NCBI GenBank assembly: GCA_036940085.1 | Contig: JALLBK010000472.1 | Coordinates: 1 to 12,011 of the forward strand | Source of the DNA: Discostella pseudostelligera | Lineage: Eukaryota > Bacillariophyta > Thalassiosirophyceae > Thalassiosirales > Thalassiosiraceae | DNA length: 12,011 nucleotides | Reading direction: 5' to 3' | Shown: positions 7,110 to 12,011 of the stretch, piece by piece | How the letters are laid out: each line of letters begins with the position of its first letter | Position numbering within the stretch: position 1 is the first letter of the stretch | Notes under the pieces: generated by a model | What the model saw: the letters and a program-made list of their open reading frames with translations, nothing else | Told to the model about the DNA's origin: nothing | The model's database searches: none | Program-made: the position numbers and the translations under genes

Positions 7110-7429
7110 CTTTGTACACGGGATATTTTGTAGTATCAATGCAATAATTATCGTAGCAATGTTTTGGGTTTTGGCATATTGGATTTGGAGCAGTCGGTCA
7201 TCGTCTCTCATCTCCTTCACCGTCTGACCTGTCCGGCTGACGCCGACAGCGACAGCTGAGTTTATGCTGACGTATTCAAAGATCCAGGACTGATTCCTAC
7301 ATGGATAGAAAATGCGATCGCTTCAACTCGCCAAAGATACGGTTTCGGCAGACAGGCAGACCGACGGGGCGGCAACCGGCAAATCCAAAAAGCGAAGACG
7401 TGTCCATGACCATGACATGACCACGGACC
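7110..7429. promoter_or_regulatory. Divergent promoter region between the plastid protein and the TLDc gene
   Basis: These 320 bp separate two genes transcribed away from each other and must hold both starts. Visible elements are TGACGT at 7268-7273, the core site of bZIP factors including stramenopile aureochromes; two GCTGACG words near 7237 and 7266; and a CATGAC-rich stretch at 7405-7432 with several ATGs. No TATA box is obvious at a fixed distance from either start. The region role follows from geometry; the site assignments are weak. Confidence 0.4.
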
Positions 7430-9472
7430 ATGGGCGCGTCCTCGTCAATAGAAGCGGATCTGGCCAACGAACGAGCATTCATCCGCTCGTTGGGAGATCA
7501 ATGTCCATTGGGCGATGCAGAGATTCGTAAGTGGTGTTGGTGCCACGAGCGGCTCTCGTCTGCATCGTCACCATTACCGCCGTCACTCGCATCGACACCG
7601 ATTGCGCCGGGATCATTGTCATTAGCAGCGATTGCAGCTTGGTCTGCAATCTATGGTGATTACAACCCCTACAGTCGGCCATCCAACACAAACAAGGATG
7701 AAATAAAGAATAGAGTAGCTGCTGCGACCCAAGTACTTGAGGCCATCACAACTGTGGAGCAACACATTTTTCCCGTTGGAGTAAGCACTAGAATTGCACA
7801 ATTCGCACTGAATATTATTTCTTCAACATCCTCCCAACAAATTTCTTCATCGAATACTGATCCTCTCGCATTTACAAAATCATCGTCATCCCAAGAAGAG
7901 ATTTCTTCAGTAGAAGCGAGGTATTATTCAATAACTGCATCTGTACCGCAACGCGACAATAACTATGCAACGCATTCCCAATCACATCAATTCCAAAGTC
8001 AAAGTTTGGTGAATTTCTTAGATGGAATAGCATCATCGTGTGGTAGAAGAGGATCTCGTATTTCTCTTTCAAAGTTATTTGCAATTAGCCGAGATTCTTC
8101 ACCTAGCGATTATTCTCTGTTTGTAGGAAATTCTACGACTGCAGAGGCATCCGAGATAATACTTACGGCATACTGCTTGGCTTTGGCTGCATCCTATCTA
8201 AAGAGCGTCATTGATCAAAGAGATGAAACGAGAGAACCAACAACTAGCTGGCAAGATTTCGTACTACATCAAATTCCAAGTGGAATGCAAGCAATGGTTC
8301 ATTCATTGATAAACTCTGCTACGAGACAGCGTCAGCATGGTTTTGGCTTCGATTACTCTGCTCCTACTAGAAACAGTGGGCATTCTGCAAACGCCACAAG
8401 CAGCAATGACACGACTGTTACCCTTGCTGAGTTCATTGAATGGGCAGAAACAGAGGCTCCCATGATGGGGTCAGCCTTGCCCACATTTCTACATGTACTC
8501 TTCACTTTCTTTTCTCCGGCTTCAGGCGATTTAGGAAAAGAATCACGGTTCCCTCCCGGCGTTACACCGTTGTGGCTTCCACATCTGACCTATGAGCAAC
8601 TTCCGACAAGTACTCTCGGTTCTCCATCCAGTACATTCTTCCCTTCGCCAAATTCATCATTCGATCTATTTGTCCTCTCCTGCACATCGCTCACTCTAGC
8701 ATCTGGGAGATGGCATCGGCTATTTTCTTCCGAGGCAAATGGCCTCTCATGCAATCGGCTGATGCATTCCATATTAGGTTATGGTGGACCAACTTTAGTT
8801 CTGATTAGGAGTAAGGATACATCTGACAAGGGAAAGTGTAGTAGTGGAGTCTTTGGTGCCTACACTTCCACGCCCTGGACTCAGGAATCGTCTGGATATT
8901 ATGGCAACTCAGACTGCTATCTTTTCCGTCTAGGTCCAGATCCATTTGCAATTTATCGTCCCAAGGGTGGTGGAGATGGCATGGATGCATTCGGCACGGC
9001 GAACCAGGAATCCGAAACACGCAACTTTATGTATTTCAACCCCGAGGCTCGAAGTAAAGGTTACGATGGCTTGAGTCATGGTATTGGGTTCGGAGGAACA
9101 TCTCAAATGCCTCGACTTTATATCGATGAAGTGCTAGATTCGTGCCGTGCTTCTCCGGAAGATTTGACTTTTGCCAATGGGCCATTGCTATCTGGATTGA
9201 AGGAATTCAGTTCCAGTGCTTCCTCGCATTTTGAAGTTGAATCGATGGAGGTATGGGGAGTAGGAACCTCACAGCTCGTTGAAGCGGCTTTATTTGCACG
9301 CGATGGGCAACGGCAAGATGCTGAGAAAAGGATTAGACAAGCAATGAAGGGTGCTAAGGGACAATTCCTAGAAGACTTACAATCCGGCTTGACTGGGAAC
9401 AAATTGTTTCAGCATCGAGAACAGATTCAGGATCGAGATGGAGGTTGCGACTTAAAGGAAATAGAAAAATAA
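7430..9472 (+). CDS. TLDc-domain protein with N-myristoylation sequence (mEAK-7/TLDC1-like)
   Basis: This single-exon gene encodes 680 aa. The N-terminus MGASSS places Gly2 and Ser6 as needed for N-myristoyltransferase, suggesting membrane attachment. Residues 330-361 (VTLAEFIEWAETEAPMM...) resemble the helical segment that precedes the TLDc domain in mEAK-7-like proteins. The TLDc domain spans about 410-612: WHRLFSSE at 428-435, then GGPTLVLIRS, VFGAYTSTPW, FRLGPDPFAIYRP, a NFMYFN...GIGFGG stretch, and the closing MEVWGVG at 606-612. A charged helical tail follows to 680. TLDc proteins include NCOA7/OXR1, which bind the V-ATPase and protect against oxidative stress, and mEAK-7, which is lysosomal and linked to TOR signalling. 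The myristoyl signal and C-terminal position of the domain favour the mEAK-7 type, which is inference. The Ser-rich first 300 residues are not recognisable. An in-frame stop at 7418-7420 fixes the start at 7430. Confidence 0.88.
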   Translation: MGASSSIEADLANERAFIRSLGDQCPLGDAEIRKWCWCHERLSSASSPLPPSLASTPIAPGSLSLAAIAAWSAIYGDYNPYSRPSNTNKDEIKNRVAAATQVLEAITTVEQHIFPVGVSTRIAQFALNIISSTSSQQISSSNTDPLAFTKSSSSQEEISSVEARYYSITASVPQRDNNYATHSQSHQFQSQSLVNFLDGIASSCGRRGSRISLSKLFAISRDSSPSDYSLFVGNSTTAEASEIILTAYCLALAASYLKSVIDQRDETREPTTSWQDFVLHQIPSGMQAMVHSLINSATRQRQHGFGFDYSAPTRNSGHSANATSSNDTTVTLAEFIEWAETEAPMMGSALPTFLHVLFTFFSPASGDLGKESRFPPGVTPLWLPHLTYEQLPTSTLGSPSSTFFPSPNSSFDLFVLSCTSLTLASGRWHRLFSSEANGLSCNRLMHSILGYGGPTLVLIRSKDTSDKGKCSSGVFGAYTSTPWTQESSGYYGNSDCYLFRLGPDPFAIYRPKGGGDGMDAFGTANQESETRNFMYFNPEARSKGYDGLSHGIGFGGTSQMPRLYIDEVLDSCRASPEDLTFANGPLLSGLKEFSSSASSHFEVESMEVWGVGTSQLVEAALFARDGQRQDAEKRIRQAMKGAKGQFLEDLQSGLTGNKLFQHREQIQDRDGGCDLKEIEK

Positions 9473-9588
9473 TTTGTCTTTTACTTATGATAGAGGTTAA
9501 GCATTAGACGGCCCTGCAACGAAGCTCATATTATTGGTTTAGGAACATGCACTCGCTTGTTGGCTCCACAACATGGCAATCAATTTTT
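9473..9588. other. Short convergent intergenic spacer
   Basis: Only 116 bp separate the stops of the TLDc gene (+) and the helicase gene (-), so their 3' untranslated regions are likely to overlap. No AATAAA is visible on either strand and no strong hairpin is evident. Confidence 0.5.
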
Positions 9589-11946
9589 CTACTCCTCGCC
9601 CTCCTCGTTATCGTCGTTGTCAATGTCATCGTCTTCTGATGCATCAATATCTGCAGGATTGACTACTCGGTCATCTACTGTCCCAAGCAATGTGATTGTA
9701 TCCTCTAAATATCTTCGCATATCCTCCACGTCAGACTCTACTGACACCTCCGCCGGCAGCGGCGGCACATCATCATACTGAAATCCTAAAAACTCAGCCA
9801 ATTCATGGAATTGCGTAGCCTCGCTTTCGTCCAATATCGTTGTCACTCTACCCCCCTGTCCACGTACACTTCCCTGCTGTCCTATCCTTCCAACACGCCC
9901 GGCCAAATGCAAATACTCTCGCGGATCATTCGCCGGCAAGAAAAGTGTATAAACATGTGTCAACGCTGGAAAATCCAAGCCTCGGATAGAGTTTGGAGTG
10001 GCCAACAGAACGGATAGATCCCCCTTCTTGAAAGCCTCCATAATTGTTAACGGTTTCTCACCCGTCTTGGGAAGTAGCACCCCGAGTTTATGCTGTCCCC
10101 ACATGGCATCCCGCAATGAAAAGATGGCATCCCGTGCCTCCTCCTCGTCGGGGAAGAATACCACCACTCGCGGACGTTGTAATGTGTTAATTGAATCTGG
10201 TTTGGACAAATCAAACATTGAGTCGATACCAAATTCCTCATCGAGATCTTTGGTATCTTCTCGCAATGTAGCCAATTGTTTCATTAAATCATCCGTTTCG
10301 GCATCACCACTATTTCCGGAAGCCATCTTCTCTGCCAAGGTGGCATTAGCAATTTCAAATTCTCGTAGTTCTTTGCGTAGCATACGAGTTAAGCATAGCA
10401 GCCCCGTGCCACCCGAAACGACTACGCGTTCATGACATAATCCTGGATCAAGACACAGTCTCAAATCTTTCAATGTGGCCATCGATGCGTCAGAAGAGGA
10501 GGATGAAGACATTATGCTTGCTGCAGTAGTAGTACCTGGTACCGAGTCGGAAGAAGAAATCTCCAACCGTTCATCCTCTTTCGTTAACGGAGCAAACCTC
10601 GTAGCCGTGGCAATAAAACTCTTCCCCTCGGGCAAGATTTCATCCTTCACTGCCAAATTTCCCAGTGATTCTGTAACGGTAGCTCCCACCAGATAGGAAA
10701 TCCGACTAAATTCTCTGCTAAAACCATTGTCGAATAACAATTTTAGATCGTTCGGAGATGTTTGCTCAAGTGCCAAATCGGCCTCATCGTACACTACCAC
10801 TCGAAGCTTTGATGGGTCCACATCCTTCTCTTCAATTAACTTTGACAGGTATTGAGGAGTAGTGATTGCAATATCAGTCTGAAGTTTGAGACCTTCGTTG
10901 GACATTTGTTCATCAAGGACACACCCAATTTTAACCCCCTTCGGTCCCTTATATTTGAACATATTCTTCCGTCCACTCCGTTCCGTGGGTGATGACTTGG
11001 TGTTCCCACCAACCAATTGGAAAAGCAATAGTGCAATTTGCACCCCCAATTCTCGAGTGGGTACAACAATCAATGCCACGGGACTTTTGACATCGGTACC
11101 ACTCTTTCCGAGACTTCGCTTTGCAGCACCACCACCAGTCCCCCCGCCCACTTGTTCATATCCCTGTCCACGTACCGTAGGGCTCGTTTGGACCATGACC
11201 CGATCCATCAAATCACCCATGATATCATCGACATCTTCCTCATCTTTAATGCGTATACGTTGTCGAGTGAAGAGAGTTTGAGACAATGTACTAAGAGTGG
11301 GAACAAGGTAGGCCAATGTCTTTCCACTGCCTGTGGAACCGGAGATGACCACACCCATATTTTGAGGTGTTTGTGATTGCATTCGTTCTTCTAACGTGTC
11401 ATCGCTATTATTGGAATTTCCACTTCCACGACGAGCAACATTGTTGTTTTCGGCATCAGTTAAGATGGCATTCACCGCCTCAAATGTATTAATTTGAATA
11501 GTCGTAGGCAATGGAAAATCCAACGCCTGCAACCGTTCCATAAGCCACGGCGCAGTGCCCAATCCAGCCCAGCTCAATCGTTGACGCTTCCGTTGAGCAT
11601 CCTCTTCGGTATCGTCGGAATTGGATCGGTAGGCACCGGAGCTAACTCGATCGGCTAATTCATTACGGTAGAGTGTGGCGGCATCCATGTCTTCGCGGGC
11701 AATGGCTTGACGGAATTGGGTTTGGAGTTCATTAAGGCCCATGGAGGGGAGTTGGGATTGTAGTTCGTCGTTATTGTTCATGGCGCGAAGAGAAGATGAT
11801 GAATATGATGAGAGTGATGGTATCGGTATCGGCGAAAATGGATTTCTAGAAGTGCTCGATGATCTTCTCGTCCAATTTGCTGAGAATGGCTTGGCGGCAT
11901 GCCGAGTGGTTGGGGTGCACCATGAATGCACTCCCTGCAATGCCAT
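9589..11946 (-). CDS. Divergent DEAD-box ATP-dependent RNA helicase with UVR-like N-terminal motif
   Basis: The 785-aa frame has the two RecA-like domains of a DEAD-box RNA helicase. Motifs, in residues, are: Q motif FPLPTTIQ 144-151; Walker A SGSTGSGKT 202-210; Ia PTREL 296-300; Ib TPQYL 363-367; II DEAD 387-390; III GAT 421-423 (usually SAT); IV VVVFF 594-598; V TPNSIRGLD 650-658; VI HLAGRVGR 680-687. In motif VI the usual HRxGRxxR has Leu in place of the first Arg, while both later Arg residues remain. Residues 71-100 match a UVR motif (LNELQTQF...AIAREDMDAATLYRNEL), common in plastid proteins. Ser-rich and charged insertions lie at about 462-490 and 530-590. The tail 769-785 is almost entirely acidic. 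Residues 1-55 are Ser/Arg-rich with few acids, which suggests an organellar transit region. The frame stays open upstream of ATG 11946 to the window edge, so the N-terminus may be longer. The substrate RNA is unknown. Confidence 0.92.
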   Translation of the reverse strand: MALQGVHSWCTPTTRHAAKPFSANWTRRSSSTSRNPFSPIPIPSLSSYSSSSLRAMNNNDELQSQLPSMGLNELQTQFRQAIAREDMDAATLYRNELADRVSSGAYRSNSDDTEEDAQRKRQRLSWAGLGTAPWLMERLQALDFPLPTTIQINTFEAVNAILTDAENNNVARRGSGNSNNSDDTLEERMQSQTPQNMGVVISGSTGSGKTLAYLVPTLSTLSQTLFTRQRIRIKDEEDVDDIMGDLMDRVMVQTSPTVRGQGYEQVGGGTGGGAAKRSLGKSGTDVKSPVALIVVPTRELGVQIALLLFQLVGGNTKSSPTERSGRKNMFKYKGPKGVKIGCVLDEQMSNEGLKLQTDIAITTPQYLSKLIEEKDVDPSKLRVVVYDEADLALEQTSPNDLKLLFDNGFSREFSRISYLVGATVTESLGNLAVKDEILPEGKSFIATATRFAPLTKEDERLEISSSDSVPGTTTAASIMSSSSSSDASMATLKDLRLCLDPGLCHERVVVSGGTGLLCLTRMLRKELREFEIANATLAEKMASGNSGDAETDDLMKQLATLREDTKDLDEEFGIDSMFDLSKPDSINTLQRPRVVVFFPDEEEARDAIFSLRDAMWGQHKLGVLLPKTGEKPLTIMEAFKKGDLSVLLATPNSIRGLDFPALTHVYTLFLPANDPREYLHLAGRVGRIGQQGSVRGQGGRVTTILDESEATQFHELAEFLGFQYDDVPPLPAEVSVESDVEDMRRYLEDTITLLGTVDDRVVNPADIDASEDDDIDNDDNEEGEE

Positions 11947-12011
11947 GATGGCCGCCTTGCCGATACTATTACCGCTAATGAATGGCTGTTTAATACTGGT
12001 ACTCTTGAAGG
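11947..12011 (-). other. Upstream open frame of the helicase gene, truncated by the window edge
   Basis: Reading on the minus strand in the helicase frame, the 21 codons before ATG 11946 contain no stop and would encode FKSTSIKQPFISGNSIGKAAI. This may be 5' untranslated sequence or the end of a longer N-terminus, possibly with a signal peptide lying outside the window. The sequence cannot decide. Confidence 0.35.

Noticed and set aside
9998..10435. 145-aa plus-strand frame opposite the helicase
   Set aside because: It is antisense to the conserved second RecA domain of the helicase; its Ser-rich translation is a shadow of that gene.
1..12011. A novel multi-gene defence or biosynthetic system
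   Set aside because: The genes have unrelated, mostly housekeeping roles, separate promoters, mixed strands and introns. Nothing indicates a functional cluster.

Overview
The window looks like nuclear DNA of a photosynthetic stramenopile, most likely a centric diatom. It has short GT-AG introns (76-144 bp), densely packed intron-poor genes on both strands and CAT/ATC-rich leaders. One small protein starts with a signal peptide, an AF.P-type cleavage motif and a Ser/basic-rich transit peptide, which is the bipartite plastid-targeting design of diatoms. Genus-level placement is inference. No prokaryotic, organellar, viral, tRNA, rRNA or CRISPR signature was found.

Layout from left to right: (1) 113-2307 (+), phosphoacetylglucosamine mutase in four exons, making GlcNAc-1-phosphate for UDP-GlcNAc; (2) 2308-3232, intergenic, with a 202-bp MITE-like element (2571-2772); (3) 3233-4550 (+), a DHHC protein S-acyltransferase in two exons, split inside the DHHC-CRD right after DHHCPW, with a 7-codon upstream ORF whose stop overlaps its start codon; (4) 4551-5575, intergenic, with a second and larger fold-back element (4812-5137, ATTCC/GGAAT-rich); (5) 5576-5890 (+), a small ORF of unknown function (104 aa); (6) 5891-6626, intergenic, nothing clear; (7) 6627-7109 (-), a 160-aa predicted plastid single-span membrane protein of unknown function; (8) 7110-7429, a 320-bp divergent promoter region; (9) 7430-9472 (+), a 680-aa TLDc-domain protein with an N-myristoylation sequence, similar in design to mEAK-7/TLDC1; (10) 9589-11946 (-), a divergent DEAD-box helicase with an N-terminal UVR-like motif, possibly continuing past the right edge.

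The genes do not form one pathway. They read as an ordinary gene-dense eukaryotic segment. Two are linked to membrane lipidation of proteins (a DHHC enzyme and a predicted myristoylated TLDc protein), but nothing in the sequence ties them functionally. I see no convincing new multi-gene system. The points that most deserve a second look are the two unrelated fold-back elements in successive intergenic gaps, the UVR/DEAD-box combination with its altered motif VI, the stop-free intron of length divisible by three before the mutase catalytic loop, and the start-overlapping upstream ORF of the DHHC gene.
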